From contig NZ_CP108509.1 in NCBI RefSeq assembly GCF_035917275.1, positions 1,302,001 to 1,366,000 on the forward strand: DNA of 64,000 bases, written 5' to 3'. Of this stretch, positions 1-8,004 are shown piece after piece. The translations under genes and the position numbers were made by a program. The stretch's first letter is position 1, and every line of letters begins with the position of its first letter. The DNA is from Streptomyces sp. NBC_01237. Its GTDB lineage: Bacteria > Actinomycetota > Actinomycetes > Streptomycetales > Streptomycetaceae. The notes below the pieces were generated by a model that was not told the DNA's origin, made no database searches, and saw only the letters and a program-made list of their open reading frames with translations.

Positions 1-279
1 GATCATGCTACGTGGCGTGTCCACGACGGCCCGCAAAGGCCAATCCGCCGGGACCTCTCCACGCTGCCAGGCGTGCCATACAGCGATGTCCTTCACGAAG
101 CGAGGGTCGACCAGCAGTGCCCGCCCCAACGCGTCGGACGTCACCACCCAGGCAGCCAAGCCGCCTGGGAGCTCGACAGGGACAAGCGGTCCGAAGTGCC
201 GGAGACGAGCCGCTTGACGGTGCAGATCACCGTCGGAGGGGGCGATCCGGAGAGCGGGGCGGGACAAGGCCAGATCCAC
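1..279 (-). CDS. Cytochrome P450, N-terminal part, cut by the window edge
   Basis: Reading leftward from a GTG at 279, the frame stays open to base 1 and gives about 93 residues. They match the N-terminus of actinobacterial cytochrome P450s: an acidic DGDLHRQAARLR helix, the strand pair around VELPGG and AWVVTSD, then a helix ending DPRFVKD and the segment ADWPLRAVV. Family members are haem monooxygenases acting on small hydrophobic substrates with electrons from a ferredoxin. The haem-binding Cys and the I helix lie outside the window. GTG 279 is preferred because GGAG sits 8 bases upstream and an in-frame TAG closes the frame at 298-300. No conservon-type partners are visible upstream, so substrate and redox partner are unknown. 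The family call is from sequence pattern only. Confidence 0.72.
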   Translation of the reverse strand, partial: MDLALSRPALRIAPSDGDLHRQAARLRHFGPLVPVELPGGLAAWVVTSDALGRALLVDPRFVKDIAVWHAWQRGEVPADWPLRAVVDTPRSMI

Positions 280-521
280 GGGCGGTACTCCGTTTACCTA
301 GGGGGGCAGGAAGGGGTAGGCCCCTGCTGTTTCCTCGCACCAGCATGAGGGAAATCGCACTCACGACGAAAGTGTCTCGGCTGAACTGCCGAGGCCAGCC
401 TCAAAAGGATCAGTGAACCCTCGGGCGACAGAGCTCGGCACGTCGTGATCTGAGTCCACACGGCATGTCTCGTGCTCAGAGATGGGTGTCAAAGCCCACA
501 GTGCCCAGTGCCCGAAGCTGG

Positions 522-1118
522 TCAGGGCCGTGGCGGCACCCGCACGAGACTGTCTCCCGCTCTCCTGGGTATCGGGGCCATGGATGGCTCCGACCCCAGG
601 TGAGACCAAGGCGCGTTCTCCGATTCTCCGTCGACAGCGGACGACCGACCCCGGCTCATGTCGGCACTGCACAGCGAGACCCCGCACCATCGCCCGGGGT
701 CTTGTGCTGTCGGCTGCGGTGACTGTTGGTGGTTCAGGTCGGGGGCGGCCTGGAGACGGTCGAGGCGTTCGTAGAGCGCGCGGACGAGGCGGGCCCGGTT
801 CTGCACACTGCGCAGGGTGCCCTGGTGGGCTGTGTCGAGGCGGCGTTGTGTTTCGGCGAGGATGATCTCGGCCAGGGCGCGGGGCCCGGTGTCCTCGTCG
901 AGGAGATCGGCATGGTGGCGGACGTCGGTGGCGACGGCGCGGGCGTAGCCGGTCAGCTGCAGGGCGATCTGCTCGAAGTCGTGCGGGGTGAGAGCGGCCG
1001 GGTCGGTCCAGGACAGGACTGCGGCGACCAAGCGTTCGTAGGGGGCGCGGTCCAGGGGTAACCGGGCTCCGAACATCCCGTGCGGGTCGTAAAGCACGGT
1101 GTGCGTGTTCGGTTTCAT
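522..1118 (-). CDS. DUF6415 family protein with suspect C-terminal extension
   Basis: The first 120 residues look like the Streptomyces DUF6415 family: LPLDRAPYERLVAAVL, then an all-helical segment with LTGYARAVATDVRHHADLL and a closing helix VQNRARLVRALYERL. The family is often annotated as associated with natural-product loci, but I know of no biochemical role. The frame then runs through a terminator-like hairpin (678-701) into about 50 residues of low-quality Pro/Arg/Ser-rich sequence. This suggests that the ancestral stop was lost and that the functional protein ends near residue 125-140. The start ATG at 1118 fits the family N-terminus. A palindrome at 1217-1232 inside a duplicated leader lies about 100 bases upstream and may be its operator. 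Function is unknown. Confidence 0.6.
   Translation of the reverse strand: MKPNTHTVLYDPHGMFGARLPLDRAPYERLVAAVLSWTDPAALTPHDFEQIALQLTGYARAVATDVRHHADLLDEDTGPRALAEIILAETQRRLDTAHQGTLRSVQNRARLVRALYERLDRLQAAPDLNHQQSPQPTAQDPGRWCGVSLCSADMSRGRSSAVDGESENAPWSHLGSEPSMAPIPRRAGDSLVRVPPRP
678..701 (-). terminator. GC hairpin, probable terminator of the DUF6415 gene
   Basis: GACCCCG at 678-684 pairs with CGGGGTC at 695-701 (7-bp stem, 10-base loop). The flank from 688 on (CATCGCCCGGGGTCT then TGCTGTCGGC) recurs at 1414-1440 next to a second, tighter hairpin, so both belong to a repeated downstream element. The hairpin lies inside the open frame, which is why the gene's C-terminus is doubted. Confidence 0.45.
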
Positions 1119-1203
1119 CAGCCCTCACCCCGGGTGGTTTCTCCTGGTCACCGGCGGCCGGCCGCCACCTGATGATCATTCGCCACCGTCACCCCCGCCG
1201 GAT

Positions 1204-1320
1204 GGGTCTCCCCCGATTGCAACCTTATGCAACCCCCACTCACCCGCTCCGGACCAGGACGGCACGCCGGGACATCCTGGCAGGAATGCCACCCTCGCGC
1301 GGCACAAACAGGGAACTGCC
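1204..1320 (-). repeat. Duplicated leader module, copy A
   Basis: This stretch aligns with 7889-8004 over about 115 bases at roughly 85% identity by eye (shared GGGTCTCCC, GATTGCAACC, ACCAGGACGGCA and GCCGGGACA blocks). It lies upstream of the DUF6415 start and probably carries its promoter and leader. Copy A is separated from the next shared block (1457 onward) by about 136 bases that are absent from copy B. Confidence 0.65.
1217..1232. promoter_or_regulatory. Palindrome TTGCA-N6-TGCAA, candidate operator
   Basis: TTGCA and TGCAA flank six bases, giving perfect 5-bp arms. The site is conserved with one arm mismatch in the second copy (7902-7917). It sits about 100 bases upstream of the DUF6415 start. 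A regulator-binding role is inferred from symmetry and conservation only. Confidence 0.35.
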
Positions 1321-1390
1321 GGAGCGGACACCGGCACGGCCGGGCGGTGTGGGACACCGGCCTGTCCGGTCGTTGAACCAGGTGGACGCG

Positions 1391-1711
1391 TCAGTGCGCA
1401 GAGAGGCCCCGGGCATCGCCCGGGGTCTCGTGCTGTCGGCGTGGTGTGCTCGTGGGTCGGGCGGGCTGGAGGCCGGCGGTCACGAGGCTGCGGATCATCT
1501 GTGCGCGGTCAGGTGCCCTCGGCCGCGGCCCGTGCGTCCAGAGGGCCGCCAGGACGTCGTCCGGGAGCCGGGTCCCGGCCTTCGTGCCCACCGCGGGGCG
1601 CCCGCCGACACTCGTGGGGCCGCACTCCTCCTCCACCGGGCCGAACAACATCTCCACGACGACGTCGTCCGCGTTGCGCTGCAGCCAGTCCTTCGCAGCA
1701 GCGTCACCCAT
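1391..1711 (-). CDS. Small hypothetical protein, possible RHH-like tail
   Basis: This 106-residue frame starts at ATG 1711 (MGDAAAKDWLQRNADDVVVEM). Its middle, GTRLPDDVLAALWTHG followed by RAQMIRSLVTAGLQPA, looks like the strand-helix-helix end of a small DNA-binding or regulatory protein. The same RAQMIRSL and AGLQPAR block is encoded in a broken frame near 8000-8110, so this locus exists twice in the window. A hairpin at 1407-1425 falls inside the last codons, so the true stop may have been lost. The Shine-Dalgarno region is weak (AGGCGG, far upstream). I do not recognise a named family. It may be a decaying copy rather than a working gene. Confidence 0.4.
   Translation of the reverse strand: MGDAAAKDWLQRNADDVVVEMLFGPVEEECGPTSVGGRPAVGTKAGTRLPDDVLAALWTHGPRPRAPDRAQMIRSLVTAGLQPARPTSTPRRQHETPGDARGLSAH
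1407..1425 (-). terminator. 8-bp GC hairpin
   Basis: CCCCGGGC and GCCCGGGG flank the 3-base loop ATC, giving a compact stem with no U-tract, typical of Streptomyces. The flank is shared with the hairpin at 678-701. Confidence 0.45.
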
Positions 1712-1788
1712 GAACGTGCAGCCGCCTGCGGACGCCGAAACCGTTGTCCTGACGGCTGCTCCGAGGAAGAGGCGTAGGTCCTTCGGCC

Positions 1789-2040
1789 TCAGGAGGTGCG
1801 GTGGACTCCGCCTTCCGCGCTGGTGACTCGCCATTCGCCGCTCTCGCGGGTCAGGTGAATAGCCATGGACGCTTTGGGGTTCTTGTTCACGGTCGTCACG
1901 ATGGCGGTGTTGTCACTGGCAGGTTCGACGACTCGGCCTCCCACCCCTCTGCGAAAGCACGCTGGTCCTCCGGAACGGTGCTTGCCTCTGCCTCGGCCTT
2001 CGCTTCCTCCGCCGTTTCCTTGGTGCGGCAACACGGTTGA
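1789..2040 (-). pseudogene. Frameshifted secreted or lipoprotein-type gene
   Basis: Two minus-strand frames each carry half of a plausible protein. Upstream (about 2030 to 1930) one frame reads TKETAEEAKAEAEA and VPEDQRAFAEGWEAE, a charged helical segment. From about 1928 another frame reads SDNTAIVTTVNKNPKASM and IHLTRESGEWRVTSAEG to a stop at 1789, which looks like the beta-rich C-terminal domain of small Streptomyces exported proteins. Joining the halves needs one frameshift around 1925-1935, and no N-terminal signal or start survives. I call it a decayed gene. The alternative is a sequencing error plus a non-obvious start. Confidence 0.5.
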
Positions 2041-2091
2041 CCCGGTCGATGTCCCAGCTCCGCGCGAACAGCCGCGCCCTGGGCAACCACG

Positions 2092-2134
2092 ACGCCGTCG
2101 TGCGGCCGGATCCATCCCGGCCGCACGACGGCGT
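2092..2134 (-). terminator. Perfect 18-bp hairpin terminator after the YVTN gene
   Basis: The arms 2092-2109 and 2117-2134 are exact reverse complements (ACGCCGTCG... with ...CGACGGCGT) around a 7-base loop. It lies about 105 bases downstream of the stop of the leftward YVTN gene, so it probably ends that transcript. Confidence 0.7.
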
Positions 2135-2239
2135 TGTGAACTCTGCGTTCCCCTGTACGGGGAGGCCGCTTGCCGCAAGGGGTCATGCGGCTTGGTCACG
2201 GTCGCTGTCCGGCGTGCTGCGAGTGGTGCGGCCTGCCGG

Positions 2240-4042
2240 TCAGGGGCAGGTGGCCAGGAGGATGGAGACGACGGTGCAGGTCGCCGATCCGGTGTCGTTG
2301 GCTGCGTTGGGGTCGGTGGGTGAGGAGCCGGTGCGGGTGCCGGTGACCTGGACGGGGCCCAGCGACAGGAGCGAGAGCGGGACGCGGAAGGTCTTGTTCA
2401 CGGAGGTTCCGTTGGCGATGGCGCCGTAGGCACAGGTGACGGTGCCGGTGGTGGTGGTGCATCCGGCGGACAGGTTCGTCGCGGTCGCGCCCGGGGGCAG
2501 CGTGGCGGTGACGGTTGCCGAACTCACGGCTGCGGGGCCGGTGTCGCGGGCGGTGAGGGTGTAGGTGAGGTAGGGGACCAGGATGCCCAGGTGCGGCTGT
2601 GCGGTGACGTCGACGTCGATGTCCGCGGTCGGCGGGGTGGCGACGGTGGTGGACTGGGCCGCGGTGTTGTTGCCGGGGACCGGGTCGGTCTCGGTGGCGG
2701 TGGCCGTGGCGGTGGCGGTCAGGGTGCCGGCCGCGGTCGGGGTCACGTTCACGTTGACGGTGGCCGACGCGCCGTCGGCGACCGTGCCCAGGGCGCACGT
2801 GACGGTCGGCGCGGTGATGACGCAGGAGCCCTGGGAGGCGCTCGCGGACGTGATGGTGCGGGCGGTCCCGGAGAGGGTGACCGTGGCAGTGGTGCCCGTG
2901 GCGGCGTCGGAGCCGTTGTTGCCGACGGTGGCGGTATAGGTGAGCGGGTCGCCGGCGTTGACCGGGTCGACTGAGTCGGCGACGGCCACAGTCAGATCGG
3001 CGTCGGGTACCGCGGTGGTGGCGGGGACGAAGGCGGCCGCGTAGGGAAAGGAGCCGAGGGGGAAGGTCGTGGTGACGGTGTTGGTGGCGGTGTCGATCAC
3101 CGACAATGTGCCGTCGTAGCCGTTGGGGACGTATACCGAGGCGCCGTCAGGGGTGACCGCGGACTCGAACGGGCCATTGCCGACGCCAACGGTGGCGGTG
3201 ACGGTGTTGGTGGCGGTGTCGATCACCGAGACCGAGCTTGCGCTGTTGTTGCTGGCGTAGGCGCGGGTACCGTCCGGGGACAGCGAGAGACCGAACGGGC
3301 CGATACCGACGGGGACGGTGGCGGTGACGGTGCTGGTGGCGGTGTCGATCACCGACACCGTGTGCGAGTTCTGGTTGCCGACATAGGCGCGGGTGCCGTC
3401 CGGGGTCATCTTGATGACGTTGGGTTTGGTGCCGACGCCGATGGTGGCGGTGACCGTGTCGGTGGTGGTGTCGATCACCGAGACGGTGTTGCCGTTGTTG
3501 TTGGAGACGTAGGCGCGGGTGCCGTTCGGGGACAGCGCGATGCCGAACGGGAGGGCGCCGACCGCGACGGTTCCGGTGACCGTGTTGGTGGCGGTGTCGA
3601 CGACGGAGACAGTGTTCGCGCTGGAGTTGGCGGTGTAGAGGGTGCCGCCGTCCGGGGACACCGCGAGCTTGATGGGGCCGGTGCCGACCGCGATGGTCGC
3701 GGTGACGGTGTTGGTGGCGGTGTCGATCACTGACACCGAGGCCGAGCCGTTGTTGGCGGCGTAGGCGCGGGTACCGTCCGGGGACACCACCACACCGAGC
3801 GGGGAGGAACCGACGGGGATGGTCGCGACCGCCGTGTTGGTGGCGGTGTCGAGCGCCGTCACGGCGTTGTCGAGCAGGTCGGCGACGTACGCCACCGGGG
3901 CGGGCGGCAGCGCCTGCGCGGCGGGGGCGGGCAGTGCGACCAGCCCGGTGATGGCGAGCGCGCCGGCGGCGACCAGCGCGGAGAATCTTCGTCGCAGACG
4001 CGACGGGCGTAACGCGGAACGTGAGGACATCAGGCGTCTCAA
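2240..4042 (-). CDS. Secreted YVTN beta-propeller protein with two DUF11-type domains
   Basis: The 600-residue protein begins with a Sec signal (RRR, hydrophobic stretch, cleavage after AQA, about residues 1-45). Residues about 50-345 contain seven repeats of roughly 42 residues with the pattern VSVIDTATNTVTATIxVG, SPDG and xAYxxNN, the hallmark of YVTN/YncE seven-bladed propellers. Residues about 350-600 are two Ser/Thr-rich beta domains of the DUF11/CARDB type (DLTVAVADSVDPVNAGDPLTY; GILVPYLTYTLTARD). Such proteins are exported and probably mediate surface or cell-envelope binding. No sorting signal or transmembrane helix follows, so it should be released or loosely held. Repeats are very similar at DNA level (GTGTCGATCACCG recurs), so copy number may vary. 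It stands alone, with a terminator downstream. The ligand is unknown. Confidence 0.85.
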   Translation of the reverse strand: MRRLMSSRSALRPSRLRRRFSALVAAGALAITGLVALPAPAAQALPPAPVAYVADLLDNAVTALDTATNTAVATIPVGSSPLGVVVSPDGTRAYAANNGSASVSVIDTATNTVTATIAVGTGPIKLAVSPDGGTLYTANSSANTVSVVDTATNTVTGTVAVGALPFGIALSPNGTRAYVSNNNGNTVSVIDTTTDTVTATIGVGTKPNVIKMTPDGTRAYVGNQNSHTVSVIDTATSTVTATVPVGIGPFGLSLSPDGTRAYASNNSASSVSVIDTATNTVTATVGVGNGPFESAVTPDGASVYVPNGYDGTLSVIDTATNTVTTTFPLGSFPYAAAFVPATTAVPDADLTVAVADSVDPVNAGDPLTYTATVGNNGSDAATGTTATVTLSGTARTITSASASQGSCVITAPTVTCALGTVADGASATVNVNVTPTAAGTLTATATATATETDPVPGNNTAAQSTTVATPPTADIDVDVTAQPHLGILVPYLTYTLTARDTGPAAVSSATVTATLPPGATATNLSAGCTTTTGTVTCAYGAIANGTSVNKTFRVPLSLLSLGPVQVTGTRTGSSPTDPNAANDTGSATCTVVSILLATCP

Positions 4043-4402
4043 CCCTTCTTCGAGGCCCGCCCCGGCGTCAGGGTGTCGGAGGGGGCGACCCGAGGGCGCC
4101 GCGTGTTCACCGGCCCCCGGTCACCGCCACCGGGACGTACCCGCGACGGAGCGAACATCCTTGGCGGCCAAAGACGTTGGCCCCCTCGACTCGCTCAGCA
4201 TGGCACTCCGGACTCCCGCATCAGGTGGGAACGAGCACATGCACGCTTCCCGCCCCCGAGCAGACGGCCCTGTCCCACCCCACGCGCCAGGGACCGCGCG
4301 GTCCAGCTGCGATCCTCCGGGCGGCCGCCCCTCGCAGCTCGGGGCGTCGTCGACTCGCCTGTCGGAGTTCCGAGTCCTTGCGGGATTCGGCCAAGGCAAG
4401 CC

Positions 4403-4450
4403 CCAAAGGCCCCGCATCTGCTCCCTGGTGAGCAGGTGCGGGGCCTTTGG
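4403..4450. terminator. Imperfect 21-bp hairpin
   Basis: Arms 4403-4423 and 4430-4450 pair with one G-T position (CCAAAGGCCCCGCA... with ...GCGGGGCCTTTGG) around a 6-base loop. It has terminator form and can act in both directions, but no intact gene ends beside it. It may be left from a lost gene. Confidence 0.5.
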
Positions 4451-4682
4451 GCCGTGGGTCTCCTCCTCCGCCGGCCAGGCGCGCGCTGCCGACCTTCTTC
4501 AGCAGCGAGACGCTGTTGTTGAAGTCGTACCAGCGCGCGGGGGGGGCCTGGTGCCGAGGACGTCCTGGACACGGTGGTGGGCTTCGTCCGGCGGGCGGTG
4601 GAGCTGGCGGGGGCACGCTGCCGGTGTACCGGGTGGCGCTGGCCGCCAGGCACCATCGCGGCCTGGTCCACGAGCAGGCCGC

Positions 4683-4860
4683 GTGACGTACGGCCAGGCC
4701 AAGGCCCGGCAGATCATCGAGCAGTCGGTGCGCGGGGAGGCCGCGGCGAAGATCAGCCCGGCGGACCTGATCCCTATCGCACTGGAGAAGGTGGTGAAGG
4801 CCGGACTGGAGCTGCCGGGATTTTCCACGACAAAGAACCCCACCGAGGCCGCCCGCCTCG
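4683..4860 (+). pseudogene. Tn3-type (DUF4158) transposase fragment
   Basis: One plus frame reads VTYGQAKARQIIEQSVRGEA, then ISPADLIPIALEKVVKAGLE and LPGFSTTKN. This is the helical segment near the N-terminus of Tn3-family transposases annotated as DUF4158, where a PADLI...ALE...LPxFSTL pattern is usual. Only about 55 residues survive and the frame degenerates on both sides, so there is no active enzyme. No terminal repeats were found. It marks past insertion in this gap. Confidence 0.55.
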
Positions 4861-5245
4861 ATCCGTACGGTCATGGGGGGCGCACGGGCTTTTGTGCACT
4901 CAACAGCCGGCTCGCCAGCCTGGCTTCGCCTTCCTTGCTCCGCCGGACACCCGCAGCTCAGCGGCGAATCCGGACGAGGGTGCTGCGGCGATTGAGGGGC
5001 ACGCGTGGGTCAGAGCGGGCACCGTGTGTGCACGCAAAATCCCTGCCGGGTGTTCACATGAGCCTCACAACTGCCGGCTGTGATTCTGTGCGCCCTGGTG
5101 ACGGCGTGGTGCTGCCCCGACGATGCGCTCACGGTTCAGACCGCCGGTACCTGGCGGCGTCTCATGGGCCGGGCCGGGAGCCCTCGGCCTCCCCTCGCGC
5201 CAGGTCTGCCGTCGGCGGGCCTGGGCACCCTCCGGAAGGACGTCC

Positions 5246-6805
5246 ATGTCAGGCAGACCCAGAGCTCTGCTCCGCCTGCTGGTGCCCGCGGTACTCGCCG
5301 CCGGCGCCCTCGTGCCGCTCACGGCAGGCGCGGCTTCCGCCGCGCAGCCGATCTGCGTGAGCGGCACCCTGCAGTTCGACTACCAGTCCGCCGAGGGGGG
5401 CATCCCCAAGCCGACTCTGACCCGGGGCGCCCGCAACGCCTCGGTCGAGCTCTGGGGCCGGGAGCAGGCAACCGACACCGACCACAAGCTGAACACCGAC
5501 ACCCAGCTGACCGGAGCGGCCAACGGCTCGTTCAACCTCTGCTACACCCCGGTCAACACCACCGCCATGGACCACCTGTTCGTGCGGTTCGCCACCCGCA
5601 GCAACCAGGTGTGGCGGGTCGCCAACTCCACCGGCACGGTCTACACCCACGACACGCCGACACTGTCGAACGTATCGGCGAACGTCGCTCTCGGCACCGT
5701 CAAACCGACCACCGCGACCCGCGCCTGGCACGCTTTCGACACCGTCAACTCGCTGTGGTCGCGCCGGGCCAACTCGACCACACCGTGCTGGACGACCGCC
5801 GAGACCAACGCCGCGACCTGCACCACACTGACGGTGCGCTGGCAGACCGGCTCCAACGACGGCCCGTACTACGACCTGTCGAACACCGTCCACCTGGCCG
5901 ACGCCGACCCGGACTCCGAGCACACCCTGCTCCACGAAGCGGGCCACTTCTTCCAACACCGGCTCTACAACGGCACCTGGCCCACCATCACCAACTGCAA
6001 CCCGCACTACATCCAGCTGGTGTCGTCCGCGACCTGCGCCTGGACCGAGGGCTTCGCCGACTCTGCGGCCGCCTACCTCCTGGGCGACCAGCGCTACGTG
6101 TTCCCGGACGGCTCGTCCTACCCGTTCACCCCTGCCGCGGGCTGGCAGACCGGCGACCAGGTGCAGGGCAACGTGGACGGCTCGCTGCTCCAGCTGTGGA
6201 ACCAGGTGGACGGCAGCTGGGACCGCACCATCACCACTCTGGCCTCGCACACGCCCTCCACCTTCGCCGACTGGTTCAAGAACGTCCGCCCGACGGCCGT
6301 GCCGCCGCTGTCCACCACGGGCTCGGCGCTGACCGCGCTGGACACGTACGCCATCAACTACGGCCCCACGGTCGTCGGTGACAACGCCTACCACGCGCTC
6401 AGCAACGGCGGTGGCGTCGCCCTCCAGCGGGGCACGGGCTGCAGCGTCGCCATCTCCGCGGTGGCCCAGTTCGCCGCCCTGGACACCTCCCGGGCATCCC
6501 AGCGCTGGAAGTTCGTCGCCAACGGCGACGGCACCGTGCGGATCTACGACAGCTGCACCGTCCCGCTCTACCTGACCGCGCCGACCACCGCCGGCGGCCA
6601 GATAGCCCTCCAGGCCGTCAACCTCGGCGCCGCCAGCCAGCGCTGGCAGGTGACACAGAACTCCGCAGGCACCTACACCCTGACCAACCCGGCCACCGGC
6701 TTCGTCCTCGACGGCAACGCGACCGCGGGCCAGGCCGTCACCGCCAACACCGCATCCGCCGGCTCGGCCAGCCAGAAATGGGCGTCGGTCTTCTCCATCT
6801 CCTGA
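5246..6805 (+). CDS. Secreted zinc metalloprotease-like protein with ricin-type lectin domain
   Basis: The protein is 519 residues. ATG 5246 is chosen because GGAAGGA lies 7 bases upstream and the next residues form a Sec signal ending in ASAA (about residue 30). The central domain holds HEAGH at 230-234, a zinc-binding HExxH helix, and a downstream EGFAD with Glu268, fitting a gluzincin-like third ligand. Several Cys in this region (CNPHY, ATCAWTEGF) may pair as disulfides outside the cell. From about residue 390 to the end is a ricin B-type beta-trefoil with three QRWxF/QKW signatures, which would bind sugar polymers. The inferred role is an extracellular protease tethered to glycans. A strong palindrome (6913-6956) ends the transcript. 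It is not a close match to any peptidase family I can name, so the MEROPS family is left open. Confidence 0.75.
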   Translation: MSGRPRALLRLLVPAVLAAGALVPLTAGAASAAQPICVSGTLQFDYQSAEGGIPKPTLTRGARNASVELWGREQATDTDHKLNTDTQLTGAANGSFNLCYTPVNTTAMDHLFVRFATRSNQVWRVANSTGTVYTHDTPTLSNVSANVALGTVKPTTATRAWHAFDTVNSLWSRRANSTTPCWTTAETNAATCTTLTVRWQTGSNDGPYYDLSNTVHLADADPDSEHTLLHEAGHFFQHRLYNGTWPTITNCNPHYIQLVSSATCAWTEGFADSAAAYLLGDQRYVFPDGSSYPFTPAAGWQTGDQVQGNVDGSLLQLWNQVDGSWDRTITTLASHTPSTFADWFKNVRPTAVPPLSTTGSALTALDTYAINYGPTVVGDNAYHALSNGGGVALQRGTGCSVAISAVAQFAALDTSRASQRWKFVANGDGTVRIYDSCTVPLYLTAPTTAGGQIALQAVNLGAASQRWQVTQNSAGTYTLTNPATGFVLDGNATAGQAVTANTASAGSASQKWASVFSIS

Positions 6806-6912
6806 CACAGCCCCCACCCCGGCCCTGATGATCCACGACCCACAGGCACAGACTTCAAAACCCTGGCGGTTGCCCGCACTCAAGAAGCCCCCGCACGGCC
6901 AGGACGATCGTG

Positions 6913-6956
6913 CGCCCGGGGCGTGATCGCCCGGCCGGGCGATCACGCCCCGGGCG
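6913..6956. terminator. Perfect 44-bp palindrome, terminator
   Basis: Bases 6913-6934 and 6935-6956 are exact reverse complements with no loop (core CCCGGGGCGTGATCG / CGATCACGCCCCGGG). It lies about 110 bases after the metalloprotease stop. It is most simply a strong bidirectional terminator, though the loop-free symmetry would also allow a cruciform or a dimeric protein site. Confidence 0.65.
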
Positions 6957-7356
6957 GGCAAGGAAAAAGGGATGACTGCGCAACTCCTGTGCGTCGAGTT
7001 CCACTGGCGATCGGCAGGCAGCGGGCGGATCACAGCGCGGCCGCAGCCCTGGAGGCCGAGTGCCACCTCACCGCCCGCAGAGCGGTCGAATCTCCCCTCC
7101 CACCGGTCTGACCAACACTCGCAGACCGGGGCCGCCCGGAACCTCCGGACGGCCCCGCCTCCCTCGCCCAAGCCAGCATCGAGAAACAAGCCGATCACCT
7201 CCCATGACAGCGGCTTGCCAACCAGCGCGCTGCACCTTCGCCAACTACGCAGCGAAACATCCCTCTGGCCAGCGACAAGCTGCACCGCCACTTGCCAACA
7301 AGGCTGCGTAGTCACAGTCGGTACAACGGTGAGAGGGATCGATCCGGGAGGGCTGC
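6957..7356. other. No supported gene
   Basis: A plus frame from 6972 has a purine-rich leader, but its translation is Ser/Pro/Arg-rich with no domain. I see no RNA gene. The last 30 bases hold the leader of the small gene at 7357 (GGGAGG). Confidence 0.4.
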
Positions 7357-7596
7357 GTGACCGCACACGAAGAAGCGACAGAACGCGCAAAGCGTTATGA
7401 AAGGCTTGCCGTGTACTGGGCCAAGAGGGCGCAGGAGGGCGATGCGGGTGCAGCACAGCCGGCTCAGACGTTCGAGTCGCTGACGGTCATTGCCCGGATG
7501 GAGCACATGGACTGGCGCATGCGGGTGCTCGGTGACCAGCTCGGAGACGTGAAGAAGTCGATGGACGGTTTCCGCCGCAAGCTGCCCGAGCGATGA
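7357..7596 (+). CDS. Small hypothetical helical protein
   Basis: This 79-residue protein starts at GTG 7357, with GGGAGG about 8 bases upstream. The composition is that of a real coding gene: charged amphipathic helices (EEATERAKRYERLAVYWAKRA, then MEHMDWRMRVLGDQLGDVKKSM) that could form a coiled coil, and no signal or membrane segment. I do not recognise a family, and it has no operon partner. The flanks are degenerate DNA, so it may be a cargo gene of an old mobile region. It is hypothetical but probably expressed. Confidence 0.55.
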   Translation: MTAHEEATERAKRYERLAVYWAKRAQEGDAGAAQPAQTFESLTVIARMEHMDWRMRVLGDQLGDVKKSMDGFRRKLPER

Positions 7597-7888
7597 CATT
7601 CATCAGCCTGCAGCGGGTGTACTTGCCGTGGGGCCGCGACCAATGCCTCCGATGACGCGGCCAAGCCGGTGCCGGTCCGCGTCGCGCTGCCCGCCGACCA
7701 GGGCGGCGTACGTCTGGTGCGGGAGCGTGCCGGAGCGGGGGGGGGCCGTCGTGGTCGTGGCCGTACACCCGGCTGCGCCAGCAACGCGCTGATCACCAGG
7801 AGCAGCGCGTGGGCCCCGCTACCTGCGGGCGAGCGGCAGCTGGTCTCTCGTCCGCGATCCGTTGCTGGTCCCGCCGCTGGGTGTCCGC

Positions 7889-8004
7889 GGGTCTCCCTCG
7901 ATTGCAACCCTATGCACCCCCCACGCACCCGCACCACACCAGGACGGCAGGCCGGGACACCCGGGCGGGAATGCCGCCCTCTCCCAGCACAAGCGAGAAC
8001 TGTC
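7889..8004 (-). repeat. Duplicated leader module, copy B
   Basis: It aligns with 1204-1320, including the near-palindrome TTGCA-N6-TGCAC at 7902-7917. Here the module is not followed on the minus strand by a DUF6415 reading frame, so the gene it once served is gone or rearranged. Confidence 0.65.

Larger units (their letters stand above)
4043..5245. other. Long gene-poor stretch with a transposase relic
   Basis: These 1.2 kb separate two exported-protein genes. Supported content is a 21-bp hairpin (4403-4450) and a transposase fragment (4683-4860). Open frames elsewhere here have Arg/Pro/Gly-rich composition and no recognisable domain, so I leave them out. It looks like an old insertion site. 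Confidence 0.5.

Noticed and set aside
2583..2974. Plus-strand frames over the YVTN/DUF11 gene
   Set aside because: Val/Gly/Asp-rich repeats are the antisense of Thr/Ala/Val-rich beta repeats.
4355..4402. Possible tRNA T-arm (GAGTTCCGAGTCC) before the hairpin at 4403
   Set aside because: No acceptor stem, anticodon arm or CCA-compatible 3' end could be folded around it.
6972..7400. 142-codon plus frame with a purine-rich leader
   Set aside because: Ser/Pro/Arg-rich with no domain, and it runs across the start of the better supported gene at 7357.
5249..7456. Very long open frame on the minus strand opposite the metalloprotease gene
   Set aside because: It is Gly/Val/Arg-rich and antisense to a gene with clear signal peptide and motifs. 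Long antisense frames are expected in DNA of this GC content.
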